From contig NZ_CP043908.1 in NCBI RefSeq assembly GCF_008630935.1, forward strand, positions 682,001 through 746,000: a stretch of 64,000 bases of DNA, written 5' to 3'. The position numbers and the translations under genes are program-made. The first letter of the stretch is position 1. Every line of letters starts with the position of its first letter. This DNA comes from Thermodesulfobacterium sp. TA1. GTDB lineage: Bacteria > Desulfobacterota > Thermodesulfobacteria > Thermodesulfobacteriales > Thermodesulfobacteriaceae. The notes below the pieces were generated by a model. The model did no database searches and was not told the DNA's origin. It saw only the letters and a program-made list of their open reading frames with translations. Positions 35,265 through 44,548 of the stretch are shown here, in pieces.

Positions 35265-36599
35265 TTAAAGTATAGGTAAGTACTTTTCTATCTCGTATTC
35301 AAAAACTCTTATTCTGTAGTCATCCCATTCTAATTTTTTGTTTTCTATGAGTTGAGTATAGACGTGGTCACCTAAAACCTCTTTTAAGACCGTGCCTTTT
35401 TCTGCTTCTTCTATAGCTTCATACAAGCTTCCGGGAAGTTCCTTTATACCCAGTTTTTTTCTTTCTTCAGGGCTTAGATGGTATACATCCATTTCTACCG
35501 GTTCTGGTAAAGTGTATCGGTTTTGAATACCTTTTAACCCTGTCCAAAGCATGGCTGCAAAGGCTAAATAAGGATTACATCCTGGGTCAGGAGACCTAAC
35601 CTCAATCCTGGTAGCCTTTTCTTTTCCTGGTTTATACATAGGCACTCTAACCAAGGCAGAACGGTTTCTTCTTGCCCAACAGATATAAACCGGGGCCTCA
35701 TATCCAGGGACAAGCCTTTTATAAGAGTTAACCCATTGGTTAAGGACAAGCGTAATTTCTCTAATATGAGTCAGAATGCCTGCGGTATATTGTTTAGCTA
35801 TCTCAGAAAGATGATAAGGGTCGTTGGGGTCAAAAAAGGCGTTTTTATCTTTGATAAAAAGGGATTGATGGGTATGCATACCACTTCCGTTTACTCCAAA
35901 GATAGGTTTAGGCATAAAAGTGGCATAAACTCCGTATTTTTGAGCTATTTCCTTTACGGTTACCTTATAGGTCATCACGATATCAGCCATGTCTAACGCA
36001 CTGGTATACCTTAAGTCTATTTCATGTTGAGAAGGGGCTACTTCATGATGAGAATATTCTACTCTGATACCCATACTTTCTAAGGCTAAAATAGTGTCTC
36101 TTCTTAGGTCTTCGGCAGCGTCTAAAGAATAGTCAAAATATCCACCTTGGTCTAAAATTTCAGGATTATTTGGTGATTTAAAGTAAAAAAATTCTAATTC
36201 AGGGCCTACGAAAAAGTCAGTAAATCCCATTTCTTTCATTTTTTCTAAGGCTTTTTTTAATACATATCTTGGGTCTCCTTTATAAGGGTTGCCGTCAGGC
36301 TCGTAGATATCACAAAACATCCTGGCAACTGTTTTTTCCTTAGGCCTCCATGGAAGAATAATAAAAGAGGTAGGGTCTGGGATAGCTATCATATCTGACT
36401 CATCAATCCTTGCAAAACCTTGAATAGAAGACCCATCAAAACCCATTCCTTCTTCAAAGGCAACCTCTAATTCATCTACATGAATGGTGAAACTTTTAAG
36501 TTGGCCTAATACATCGGTAAACCAAAGTTTTACAAACCTTACATCATGAGCTTTGATAAGTTCCATTACATCCTTCTTGTCCCTCGGTTTTCTAAGCAT
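35265..36599 (-). CDS. glnA: Glutamine synthetase type I
   Basis: A 444-residue enzyme making glutamine from glutamate, ammonia and ATP. VELEF-type motifs FVGPELEFFYF, the beta-Grasp FDGSSIQGFARI, NGSGMHTHQSL and KPGKEKATRIEVRSPD match type I. The C-terminal ELPGSLYEAIEEAEK replaces the NLYDLP adenylylation site, so this is the non-adenylylated alpha subtype, often feedback controlled. The start at 36599 is chosen because GGAGGAG lies seven bases before it; an upstream ATG at 36617 would place that site inside the gene. A sigma-54 promoter lies just upstream. Confidence 0.95.
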   Translation of the reverse strand: MLRKPRDKKDVMELIKAHDVRFVKLWFTDVLGQLKSFTIHVDELEVAFEEGMGFDGSSIQGFARIDESDMIAIPDPTSFIILPWRPKEKTVARMFCDIYEPDGNPYKGDPRYVLKKALEKMKEMGFTDFFVGPELEFFYFKSPNNPEILDQGGYFDYSLDAAEDLRRDTILALESMGIRVEYSHHEVAPSQHEIDLRYTSALDMADIVMTYKVTVKEIAQKYGVYATFMPKPIFGVNGSGMHTHQSLFIKDKNAFFDPNDPYHLSEIAKQYTAGILTHIREITLVLNQWVNSYKRLVPGYEAPVYICWARRNRSALVRVPMYKPGKEKATRIEVRSPDPGCNPYLAFAAMLWTGLKGIQNRYTLPEPVEMDVYHLSPEERKKLGIKELPGSLYEAIEEAEKGTVLKEVLGDHVYTQLIENKKLEWDDYRIRVFEYEIEKYLPIL

Positions 36600-36637
36600 C
36601 TTTACTCCTCCTTTCAAGCTTTTTATTTAGAGGAATA

Positions 36638-36653
36638 AGCAAAATACATACCT
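36638..36653 (-). promoter_or_regulatory. Sigma-54 promoter of glnA
   Basis: On the minus strand AGGTATGTATTTTGCT carries GG-N10-GC with a perfect TTGC -12 box. The start of transcription would be about 29 bases before the glnA ATG at 36599. Sigma-54 control of glnA matches the NifA-like activator divergently encoded next to it. Confidence 0.7.
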
Positions 36654-36753
36654 AAAAAATTTTTGATAAACATGTAATTTTTGAAAAAAATTTTTTGACC
36701 AAAAAGTTCATTAAAGTAATATTTTGTAATTTTTAGTAAATTTTGGTAATTTG

Positions 36754-36782
36754 AGATTAATTAACTCAGACTCTGTTAATCT
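36754..36782. promoter_or_regulatory. Inverted repeat, candidate activator site
   Basis: AGATTAA and TTAATCT, 15 bases apart, lie about 100 bases before the glnA sigma-54 promoter and upstream of the divergent activator gene. The position fits an enhancer or an autoregulatory site. The sequence is AT-rich, so chance is possible. Confidence 0.4.
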
Positions 36783-36895
36783 AAGACATAAGTTAGCCAT
36801 TTCATTGTTATTGCTTTCTCTCGGGAGTTTTAGAAAAAAACTTTTTATATAGTTTGGGACAAAAAATATTTTTTTTAAGTCCTATTGCTATAAAC

Positions 36896-36923
36896 TTGCT
36901 AAAGTTGTAAACATAGTTATATT
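36896..36923 (+). promoter_or_regulatory. Sigma-70-type promoter of the NifA-like gene
   Basis: TTGCTA at 36896-36901 and TATATT at 36918-36923, spacer 16, about 50 bases before the ATG at 36972. Confidence 0.45.
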
Positions 36924-36971
36924 TATAAAAACATTTTTTAAACAAATTGACCGATAAGGTTACAAACTAAC

Positions 36972-38504
36972 ATGAACGAAGGAAATCTAAAGGAAAGGGC
37001 TTATCAAGAGATTTTAACCTTATTTAAAGTTAGTAAAGTTTTAAGCTCATCTTTAAACATTTTTGAGAACCTTAGAAATGCCCTTAAGATCCTTGCAGAA
37101 AACCTACATTTAACAAGGGGGACGGTCACTCTTTTTGACCCTAATACCAAAGACTTAAAAATCACGGTGGCTTATGGTCTTACAGAAGAACAGATTAAAA
37201 GAGGACGTTATAAAATTGGAGAAGGGGTGGTAGGTAGGGTTTTTGAGACAGGGGAACCCATGGTTATTCCAAACATCGGGAAAGAACCTCTTTTTTTAAA
37301 CAAAACAGGAGCTCGGATTGAAAAGGACAACATTTCATTTCTATGTGTTCCCATCAAGTTAGGAGATGAAATTTTGGGGGTTTTATCGGTTGATAGGATC
37401 TTTGATCAGGGTATTGATTTTAGTGAAGACTTAAGAGTTTTAGAAATCTTAGCCACCCTTTTTGCACAGATGATAAAGGTTTACAACCTGCTTTATGAAG
37501 AAAAGAAAAAAAGGGAATTTTTTGAAAGAGAAGTAAAGAAAAAATATCAGTTTCATAATCTTATATATTCTTCAGAACCTATGAGACAGATAATAAAGAT
37601 ATGTGAAAAAATTGCTTCAACCAAGGCTCCTGTTTTAATTCAAGGAGAAAGCGGTACAGGAAAAGAGCTTATAGCCAAGGCCATTCATTTTAATAGCGAT
37701 AGAGCAGATAAACCTTTTATAGCTATAAATTGTGCTGCCATACCTGAGAGTTTATTAGAGGCTGAACTCTTTGGGTATGAAAAAGGTTCTTTTACTGGAG
37801 CTCTTACCTCAAAGCCTGGTAAGTTTGAATTGGCTAACGGGGGTACGTTATTTTTAGATGAGATAGGAGACCTACCTTTATCCCTTCAGGCTAAATTATT
37901 AAGGGTTCTGCAAGAATATACTTTTGAAAGGTTGGGAGGAACCAAACCTATAAAGGTGGACATACGCATAATTTCTGCTACCCATAAAAATTTACAAGAA
38001 CTTATCAACCAGGGAAGATTTAGAGAAGACCTTTATTTTAGACTTAACGTAGTAAACATATATATCCCACCTTTAAGGGAAAGAAAAGAGGATATTTTAG
38101 TCTTAACCGAACATTTTTTGGACCAGTTAAGCCAAAAATATAAAAAAAACGTAAAAATAGCTAAAGAAACCTTAAAAATCTTTTTAGAATACCCTTGGCC
38201 AGGAAATGTAAGAGAACTTGAAAACGTTCTTGAAAGCTTGGTTATACTTTCAGATGAAGAGTTTATAACCCCTGAACATCTACCTGAAGGTTTTAAATCA
38301 TGTCAAACATCTCAATCTATTTCGATCACTAAGGAACAGACCTCCCAAAACATAAGTCTTAAACAAGAGATAGAGGAAGAAGAAAAGCAGAGAATCATAT
38401 CAGCCCTTAAGGCTTGTAAATTTAACCAAACACAAGCAGCTAAACTTTTAGGTATGACTAGAAGACAATTAAACTACCGTATCAGAAAATACGGTATTTC
38501 TTAA
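36972..38504 (+). CDS. NifA-like GAF-domain sigma-54 activator
   Basis: A 510-residue activator with an N-terminal GAF domain (about 20-175; GEGVVGRVFETGEPMVIPNI) in place of a receiver. The AAA+ core has IQGESGTGKELI, GTLFLDEIGDLP and FREDLYFRLNVV. The sigma-54 contact loop reads GSFTGA, a known but less common variant of GAFTGA. A Fis-type end, NQTQAAKLLGMTRRQLNYRI, binds DNA. Overall it is arranged like NifA. No nif genes are in the window and the Cys pair of oxygen-sensing NifA is not seen. It most likely controls glnA and glnB-amt, whose sigma-54 promoters flank it. Confidence 0.88.
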   Translation: MNEGNLKERAYQEILTLFKVSKVLSSSLNIFENLRNALKILAENLHLTRGTVTLFDPNTKDLKITVAYGLTEEQIKRGRYKIGEGVVGRVFETGEPMVIPNIGKEPLFLNKTGARIEKDNISFLCVPIKLGDEILGVLSVDRIFDQGIDFSEDLRVLEILATLFAQMIKVYNLLYEEKKKREFFEREVKKKYQFHNLIYSSEPMRQIIKICEKIASTKAPVLIQGESGTGKELIAKAIHFNSDRADKPFIAINCAAIPESLLEAELFGYEKGSFTGALTSKPGKFELANGGTLFLDEIGDLPLSLQAKLLRVLQEYTFERLGGTKPIKVDIRIISATHKNLQELINQGRFREDLYFRLNVVNIYIPPLRERKEDILVLTEHFLDQLSQKYKKNVKIAKETLKIFLEYPWPGNVRELENVLESLVILSDEEFITPEHLPEGFKSCQTSQSISITKEQTSQNISLKQEIEEEEKQRIISALKACKFNQTQAAKLLGMTRRQLNYRIRKYGIS

Positions 38505-39128
38505 CCTTATAAAATAAAAAAAATTTGGTAATCGCTCAAGATGTTCCACTTATGCTATAACATATAGCAGGAGGTAATATAAGTAAGATTAAATTGGCTG
38601 GCTTGTAGAAATAGCGGGATTGGAGAAAAAAGCAGAAGCGTTTTGACGGTCAAAAAGAGTGCTAAAAACTTTTAACAAATGTCCTGTCTGCCATAACCAA
38701 ACCGTAGGAAAAGTTAGAAGAAATTTTTATAAGTGCTATAGCTGTAAAAACTGGAACATTAGAAAAAACAAGATTTGAAGGTTCCTCTTCATATTGTCTT
38801 TTTATTGGATAAAAGAGACAATATAGCCTTGCGGGATGATTGTACAAGCAGCCTATTTAAACTTTTACTTTATAGAAGTTGAAAAGATTGTTTGTGCCAC
38901 TGAGAAAGATATTCTAAAGTTAGGCTGCAAGAGATATTAACACATCAGACTTTTATGGACTGACCCAGCATATTATGGAAGATTTGGATCATCTAAACTT
39001 TGTGAAGACATACAAATCTGAATACATCATAGTCGTGGGGTGTAATTTTTGATTTTGGATCCTCCAGAGAGCATACACTAATATCCATAAAGTATGCGGG
39101 TGGTCCAGGTGGTCATAGGGTGTTAACT
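38505..39128. other. Long intergenic region between activator and glnB
   Basis: About 620 bases with one short zinc-ribbon frame (38659-38778) and otherwise only short broken frames. The last codons of the activator at 38476-38495 form a hairpin (ACCGTAT and ATACGGT) that may end its transcript. Base use differs from both sides, and the stretch may hold remains of inserted DNA. The glnB promoter begins at 39129. Confidence 0.4.
38659..38778 (+). CDS. Short zinc-ribbon frame, possible fragment
   Basis: A 39-codon frame from a GTG at 38659 encodes CPVCHNQTVGKV followed by FYKCYSCKNW, two CxxC pairs 17 residues apart as in zinc ribbons. There is no strong ribosome site. Such ribbons occur in transposon and phage proteins. 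It may be the remaining end of a longer gene or a free-standing small protein. Confidence 0.35.
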   Translation: MLKTFNKCPVCHNQTVGKVRRNFYKCYSCKNWNIRKNKI

Positions 39129-39144
39129 TGGCACAATTTTTGTA
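39129..39144 (+). promoter_or_regulatory. Sigma-54 promoter of glnB-amt
   Basis: TGGCACAATTTTTGTA has a perfect TGGCAC -24 box and TTGT at -12, with GG-N10-GT spacing. It lies 26 bases before the glnB ATG at 39170, just far enough for the AAGGAGGTGG ribosome site in the leader. Confidence 0.75.
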
Positions 39145-39157
39145 TAAAACCTCATAA

Positions 39158-39508
<351 letters not shown>

Positions 39509-39669
39509 GACACTTTTTTAAAGGATTTTGAGCTAAGGTTAAATATTTGCCGGAATAGGGGCTACAAAAAGACTCAAGTAAAATAAGAACTTTTATTAAA
39601 GCCAAAGCAAAGGTTGGTAGACGGAAAAAACCGTAAAGTCTATAAGACTTAAGCAAAGGAGGAGTTAAC

Positions 39670-40959
39670 ATGCGTAGGGTAGGAAGTATTATGATTATAC
39701 CATTGCTATTATTTGATTTATCATTTGCTCAAGAGCAAGCTATACAGCTTGACACTGGGGACACTGCTTGGATGACCGTGGCAACAGCCTTAGTTATACT
39801 TATGACGCTTCCGGGTCTTGCTATCTTTTACGGCGGGATAGCAAAAAGAAAGGATACTCTAAACACTATTGCCATGTCCTTTGTGTCTTACTGTATAGCA
39901 ACTGTGCTTTGGATTCTTTACGGCTACAGCTTAGCTTTTAACACTGACATCTCGGGTATTATAGGGAGTCCATCAAAGATTTTGTTAAATGGTATAAGTT
40001 TAAAAAGTTTGAAAGGAACTATACCTGAGTTCATTTTTGTAGTCTTTCAGCTAACTTTTGCTGCAATAACCGTTGCTCTGATCAGTGGATCGTACATAGA
40101 GAGGATGAAGTTTTCCGCATGGGTAATTTTTAGCATTCTTTGGATAAGTTTCGTTTATGTGCCAGTAGCTCACTGGGTATGGGGAGATGGATTTTTAGCA
40201 AAGCTTGGTGCCCTTGATTTTGCAGGTGGAACGGTGGTGCATATAAACGCTGGTATTGCGGGTTTGGTAGGTGCTTTTCTTTTGGGCAGGCGTAAAGACG
40301 CTACTCTCATTCCGAGCAACCTTCCCATGGTTGTCATAGGCACTGGTTTGTTGTGGTTTGGATGGTTCGGTTTTAACGCAGGTTCCGCGCTTGCCTCAAA
40401 CGAGCTTTCAACAGTAGCCTTCTTAAATACAAACACTGCAGCAGCAACTGCAGCTCTATCCTGGATGTTTACCGAATGGCTTCACGCTAAAAAACCTACC
40501 GTTCTTGGTCTTGCATCTGGTGCTGTAGCAGGACTTGTAGCCATAACACCAGCTGCGGGCTTTGTCAATGTAGTCGGTGCTCTTATCATAGGACTTTTTG
40601 CTGGTATTATTCCCTACTTCATGGTTGCAATAGTAAAACACAAATTAAGATACGATGATGCCCTTGATGTTTTTGGTATCCACGGAATTGCGGGGATACT
40701 TGGCGCAATACTAACTGGCGTATTCGCAGACCCATCTATAAACGAGGCAGGCAGGGGAATTCTTTATGGAAATCCAAATCAAGTGCTCATCCAGCTTTTA
40801 GCGGTAGGTTTAACCATAATCTACGATGGGATAATGACTTTTTTAATACTTATAGTAATAAAAATCATGATAGGCTTAAGGGTTAATCACGAAGAGGAGA
40901 TAACGGGACTGGATAAGTCCCAGCATGGAGAAAGTTCTTACAACTTAGGATTAGGATAA
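39670..40959 (+). CDS. amtB: Ammonium transporter, Amt family
   Basis: A 429-residue inner-membrane ammonium channel with a signal sequence (MRRVGSIMIIPLLLFDLSFA, cleaved after AQ-type end) and 11 membrane segments. The pore twin His are in FAGGTVVHINAGIAGL and VFGIHGIAGILGA. PGLAIFYGGIAKRKD and GLLWFGWFGFNAGSAL are family hallmarks. It follows glnB by 161 bases with its own AAAGGAGG site. GlnB probably regulates it directly. Its composition is richer in GC than the flanking genome, matching the transferred-island view. Confidence 0.95.
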   Translation: MRRVGSIMIIPLLLFDLSFAQEQAIQLDTGDTAWMTVATALVILMTLPGLAIFYGGIAKRKDTLNTIAMSFVSYCIATVLWILYGYSLAFNTDISGIIGSPSKILLNGISLKSLKGTIPEFIFVVFQLTFAAITVALISGSYIERMKFSAWVIFSILWISFVYVPVAHWVWGDGFLAKLGALDFAGGTVVHINAGIAGLVGAFLLGRRKDATLIPSNLPMVVIGTGLLWFGWFGFNAGSALASNELSTVAFLNTNTAAATAALSWMFTEWLHAKKPTVLGLASGAVAGLVAITPAAGFVNVVGALIIGLFAGIIPYFMVAIVKHKLRYDDALDVFGIHGIAGILGAILTGVFADPSINEAGRGILYGNPNQVLIQLLAVGLTIIYDGIMTFLILIVIKIMIGLRVNHEEEITGLDKSQHGESSYNLGLG

Positions 40960-40972
40960 GGAGGTGTTAACC

Positions 40973-41134
40973 ATGAAAAGATTAATTTTACTGGGGCTTT
41001 TTAGTCTTTTGGGAACAGGTGTTTCTCAGGCACAGGAACTAAAGGACACTACTTTCGGAACTCTTAACCTAGAAGGTGCGGTAACGGTTTATAGCATATA
41101 CACCAACAACAAGGAAAAAGATAAACCTACGTAA
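40973..41134 (+). pseudogene. Truncated exported protein, probably outer-membrane
   Basis: A 53-residue frame with an AAGGAGGTG site, starting 13 bases after the amt stop. A clear signal peptide (MKRLILLGLFSLLGTGVSQA) is followed by QELKDTTFGTLNLEGAVTVY, as at the start of a beta-barrel porin. It ends early where the sequence runs into an integrase fragment, so the gene has been cut off at about 41105. The original may have been a porin belonging to the amt unit. Confidence 0.6.
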
Positions 41135-41328
41135 AAAGGAGCTTTAACACAGCTTGCAAAAAAGCAGGAATAAAGGATTTTAGATTTCACGACCTAAGGC
41201 ATACCTTTACAAGCCATCTTATTATGAATGGGGTTGAATTTAAAAGTTTTTCGGATATAAAAACTCTCGATAACTTTAAGATACACTCGTTTAAGGCAAG
41301 CACACAAGAAAAGCCGCAAAAACAATAG
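41110..41328 (+). pseudogene. Tyrosine recombinase C-terminal fragment
   Basis: In another frame than the exported fragment the sequence reads [19 protein letters not shown] followed by [18 protein letters not shown], the catalytic HxLR box of phage-type integrases. The rest ([17 protein letters not shown]) resembles the end of such proteins, with the LGH and catalytic Tyr motifs lost or deleted. It ends 57 bases before the tRNA-Asp 3' end. This is the expected mark of an element that integrated at this tRNA. Confidence 0.7.
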
Positions 41329-41385
41329 AGAAAATAATTTTAAAGAATATTTATCACGATTTAGGAAGTAGACTTTTTAGAAAAG

Positions 41386-41460
41386 CGGGGCTGACGGGAC
41401 TTGAACCCGCGGCCTCCTGCGTGACAGGCAGGCGCTCTAACCGTGCTGAGCTACAGCCCC
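41386..41460 (-). tRNA. tRNA-Asp (GUC anticodon)
   Basis: A 75-base tRNA with acceptor GGGGCTG/CAGCCCC, D arm TAGCTCAGCACGGTTAGAG, anticodon loop CTGTCAC (GTC), and T arm GGGTTCAAGTCCC. The CCA end is not encoded. An integrase fragment lies on its 3' side. Confidence 0.96.
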
Positions 41461-41837
41461 AACTTTCAAATATAAAAATAGCATATAATTTTGAAAATGC
41501 AAGCCTTTAATAAGAGATATTCTTAAAAATTTCTTTAATCTTTATTTAGTGCAATTTAGAAAATATCTTAAGTTTGTTCGAGGTAAAGAAAGGGAGTGAT
41601 AAGCTTGAAACTTCTCATTATATTTTGGGAAATATAGAACAAATTTTTTCAGTTTGTTCGAAATGAATAGTGGGAAAACCCTGGTCATATTTTGAAGAGA
41701 TATGGCTGAAAAGTTTTCGGGTTTGTGTCTAAAGGAGATGGGGCTGTGCAATATTTTTAGAAAGCACCTTTGTTGCCTTGACAAATCCTTCTTTTTCCTT
41801 AAAATACTTGAATAAATCAAACAGAAAGGAGCTTTAC
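41461..41837. other. Intergenic region with two imperfect repeat units
   Basis: About 375 bases without a convincing gene. GTTTGTTCGA occurs at about 41573 and again at about 41652, each followed some 50 bases on by CATATTTTG or TATATTTTG and then a T-rich stretch, suggesting a decayed two-unit repeat of about 80 bases. A 92-codon minus-strand frame here looks fortuitous. The pgi ribosome site AAAGGAG is at 41825. Confidence 0.4.
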
Positions 41838-43556
41838 ATGTCTCAACCTCCGAAGATTGCCAAAACTTATCGAGATTTTGGACATATCAAACGTCCAAGG
41901 AATTTTTCTAACGAGCAAAAACAAGAAATTTTGCAAAGATTGTTTCAAAAGGACCCTTCACTTTTTAGTTCTGACCCTAAGGTTCAAGAAAAAATAAAAA
42001 GACGTTTAGACTGGGTAGATGGAGTAATTTCTATTCTTTCCAAAATAAAAGATTACCAGGCTTTTGCTGAAGAGGTAAAGACTGAGTTTTCTCATGTAGT
42101 TTGGTGTGGGATGGGAGGGTCTTCTCTTTTTCCGTGGGTATTAGCTCAGATGTTTGGCTCTCAACCAGGATATCCTCAGTTTTGGGTGCTTGACACCAAC
42201 GACCCAGAGGTAATCTCCCAAATAGAAAGTTTACCTTTAGATAAGACCTTGTTTTTTATCGTATCTAAATCAGGGACAACGTTAGAAACCCTTTCTCATT
42301 TAAAGTATTTTTGGCAAAAATTAGAAGGTCTGGTCTCTAATCCCGGAGCTCAATTTGTGGCTTTAACCGATGAGGGGTCGCCTCTGGAATCGCAGGCTAA
42401 AGAACTTGGCTTCAGAAAGGTCTTTTTTCATCCTCCTTTTATAGGTGGGCGATATGCAGCCCTTTCAGAAATTGGGTTTTTACCGGCTGCTTTGATGGGA
42501 CTTGATTTAAACAAAGCTTTAAGTTATGCCCAGAAGATGTATGAAGCTTGTAATGCTGACATTCCCTGGGGATATAATTTAGCTGCTACTTTATCTGAGT
42601 TTTTGGTAGAAGCCTATATTCAGGGTCAAGACAAAATTTCTTTTATCACCGATCCCTTACTTAAGCCTTTTGTCTTATGGTTGGAGCAGCTTATCGCTGA
42701 AAGTTTAGGAAAGAACTATACTGGTTTAGTCCCTATCGTAGGTGAATCCCCGGGATCTCCTACGGTTTACGGAAATGATAGAACTTTTATTTATCTTGCG
42801 CTTAAGGGAAGAGAAAAGATTTATCAAAGGTTGGTTTCAGACCTTACAGAAGAGGGATTTAGGGTAAAAACCTATGTGCTTGATGAACGATATGAAATTT
42901 TTGCAGAGGCTTTTAGATGGATGGTAGCTATAGCTCTTTGTGGTTATTTTCTTACTTTAAACCCGTTTGATGAACCGGATGTCGTCCTTACTAAGGAGAA
43001 AACTAAAACCTTTTTACAAAAATTTAAGCAAGAAAAAGATTTTGGTATAGAGCTTTATTTAGACGAGTCTACAGGAATTAGTTTTTATTATGAAGACACC
43101 ATCTCTATAGAGTTTCCTAAGTTTTCAGCACTGCTTAAGAAGTTCTTTAAGGACTTTTCCCCTTGGAATTATGTAGGGTTTTTAGCTTATCTTCCTCCAA
43201 CCTCTGAAGTTGAAGACCTTTTTAGGGATTTTAGGACCCTTGTTCGTGAAAAGAAAAATTGTAGCACTGTTTTTGGTTTCGGTCCGAGATATCTTCATTC
43301 TACCGGACAGATGCATAAAGGAGGACCTATTCTTTCAAGGTTTATGTTGTTTACCAGAAAGGGTAGAAAGGCTAACCAGGTAATTCCTGAAGAGGGTTAT
43401 ACTTTCTGGGATCAACAGTTTGCCCAAGCTTGTGCAGATTTTAAAGCCTTGGTAGAAAGAAAAAAACCGGTAATACTTATTCATCTTACAGAAAACTATA
43501 AAGAAGACTTAAAGACTTTTTATAATTTATTGGAGAAGGCTTTAAATTTTGAATAG
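41838..43556 (+). CDS. pgi: Glucose-6-phosphate isomerase
   Basis: A 572-residue SIS-fold isomerase interconverting glucose-6-P and fructose-6-P. VWCGMGGSSLFPWVLAQ, SKSGTTLETLSHLKYF, GRYAALSEIGFLP and ESPGSPTVYGNDRTF are visible. HSTGQMHKGGP holds the catalytic His region. The sequence is closest to the isomerase half of transaldolase-isomerase fusions, here without the transaldolase. The start is set by AAAGGAG eight bases before ATG 41838; an upstream ATG at 41778 has no ribosome site. It heads a plus-strand run through era. Confidence 0.92.
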   Translation: MSQPPKIAKTYRDFGHIKRPRNFSNEQKQEILQRLFQKDPSLFSSDPKVQEKIKRRLDWVDGVISILSKIKDYQAFAEEVKTEFSHVVWCGMGGSSLFPWVLAQMFGSQPGYPQFWVLDTNDPEVISQIESLPLDKTLFFIVSKSGTTLETLSHLKYFWQKLEGLVSNPGAQFVALTDEGSPLESQAKELGFRKVFFHPPFIGGRYAALSEIGFLPAALMGLDLNKALSYAQKMYEACNADIPWGYNLAATLSEFLVEAYIQGQDKISFITDPLLKPFVLWLEQLIAESLGKNYTGLVPIVGESPGSPTVYGNDRTFIYLALKGREKIYQRLVSDLTEEGFRVKTYVLDERYEIFAEAFRWMVAIALCGYFLTLNPFDEPDVVLTKEKTKTFLQKFKQEKDFGIELYLDESTGISFYYEDTISIEFPKFSALLKKFFKDFSPWNYVGFLAYLPPTSEVEDLFRDFRTLVREKKNCSTVFGFGPRYLHSTGQMHKGGPILSRFMLFTRKGRKANQVIPEEGYTFWDQQFAQACADFKALVERKKPVILIHLTENYKEDLKTFYNLLEKALNFE

Positions 43557-43565
43557 GGGGAATAC

Positions 43566-44537
43566 ATGTTTTTTCCGGAATATAGACCAAGAAGGCTTAG
43601 AAAAAATGAAAACATTAGGTCTTTGGTCCGAGAAACAGTTCTTACGGTAAACGATTTAATTTATCCGCTTTTTGTATGTGAAGGTAAAGGCATAAAACAA
43701 GAAGTAAAATCTATGCCTGAGGTTTATCGGTTTTCGATAGATAAACTTATCGAAGAGGTAAAAGAGGTAGTAGACCTTGGGATCAAAGCGGTCCTTCTTT
43801 TTGGTATTCCTGAAAAGAAGGACGAGATAGGTAGTTCAGCCTATGCTAAGGATGGGATTATTCAAAAGGCTTTACGGGCATTAAAAGAAAAATTTCCTGA
43901 GCTTGTAGTGATTACAGATGTGTGTTTGTGTGAGTACACTTCCCATGGACATTGCGGAATTATTAAAAATCATACAGTAGAAAATGATGCCACCTTAGAA
44001 CAGCTTGCTAAGATAGCCGTTTCTCATGCTAAAGCAGGGGCTGATGTAGTTGCTCCTTCAGACATGATGGATGGAAGGGTAGGAAGGATAAGGGAGGCCC
44101 TTGATGAAGCAGGATTTTCAGAGGTAGCCATCATGAGTTATGCGGTTAAGTATTGTTCTGCTTTTTATGGTCCCTTTAGAGAAGCTGCTGATTCTGCTCC
44201 CAAGTTTGGAGACCGTAGGTCATATCAGATGGACCCTGCTAACCTTAGAGAAGCCTTGAGAGAGGCTTATTTAGACGTACAAGAAGGGGCTGATATTTTG
44301 ATGGTTAAACCTGCTATGCCTTATTTAGATGTAATAAGGGCAATAAGAGAAGAGTTTAATCATCCATTGGCCGCCTATCAGGTTAGTGGAGAGTACGCTA
44401 TGATAAAAGCTGCTTCTAAGTTAGGATGGCTTGATGAAGAGAAAACCATGTTTGAAAGTCTTATAGCTATAAAGAGGGCAGGGGCAGACCTTATTATTAC
44501 CTATTTTGCTAAAAAGGTGGCTCAGGCTTTAGCTTAA
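43566..44537 (+). CDS. hemB: Porphobilinogen synthase
   Basis: A 323-residue enzyme joining two 5-aminolevulinates in tetrapyrrole synthesis. Zinc site [14 protein letters not shown] has all three Cys, indicating a zinc enzyme. The Schiff-base lysines are in [13 protein letters not shown] and [21 protein letters not shown] and [10 protein letters not shown] are conserved. It starts ten bases after pgi. Heme and siroheme are needed for cytochromes and sulfite reductase in this type of organism. Confidence 0.97.
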   Translation: MFFPEYRPRRLRKNENIRSLVRETVLTVNDLIYPLFVCEGKGIKQEVKSMPEVYRFSIDKLIEEVKEVVDLGIKAVLLFGIPEKKDEIGSSAYAKDGIIQKALRALKEKFPELVVITDVCLCEYTSHGHCGIIKNHTVENDATLEQLAKIAVSHAKAGADVVAPSDMMDGRVGRIREALDEAGFSEVAIMSYAVKYCSAFYGPFREAADSAPKFGDRRSYQMDPANLREALREAYLDVQEGADILMVKPAMPYLDVIRAIREEFNHPLAAYQVSGEYAMIKAASKLGWLDEEKTMFESLIAIKRAGADLIITYFAKKVAQALA

Positions 44538-44548
44538 GAGAATAGATT

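Noticed and set aside
41542-41820. 92-codon minus-strand frame
   Set aside because: No ribosome site, no recognisable family and a repeat-rich spacer as background. I treat it as fortuitous.
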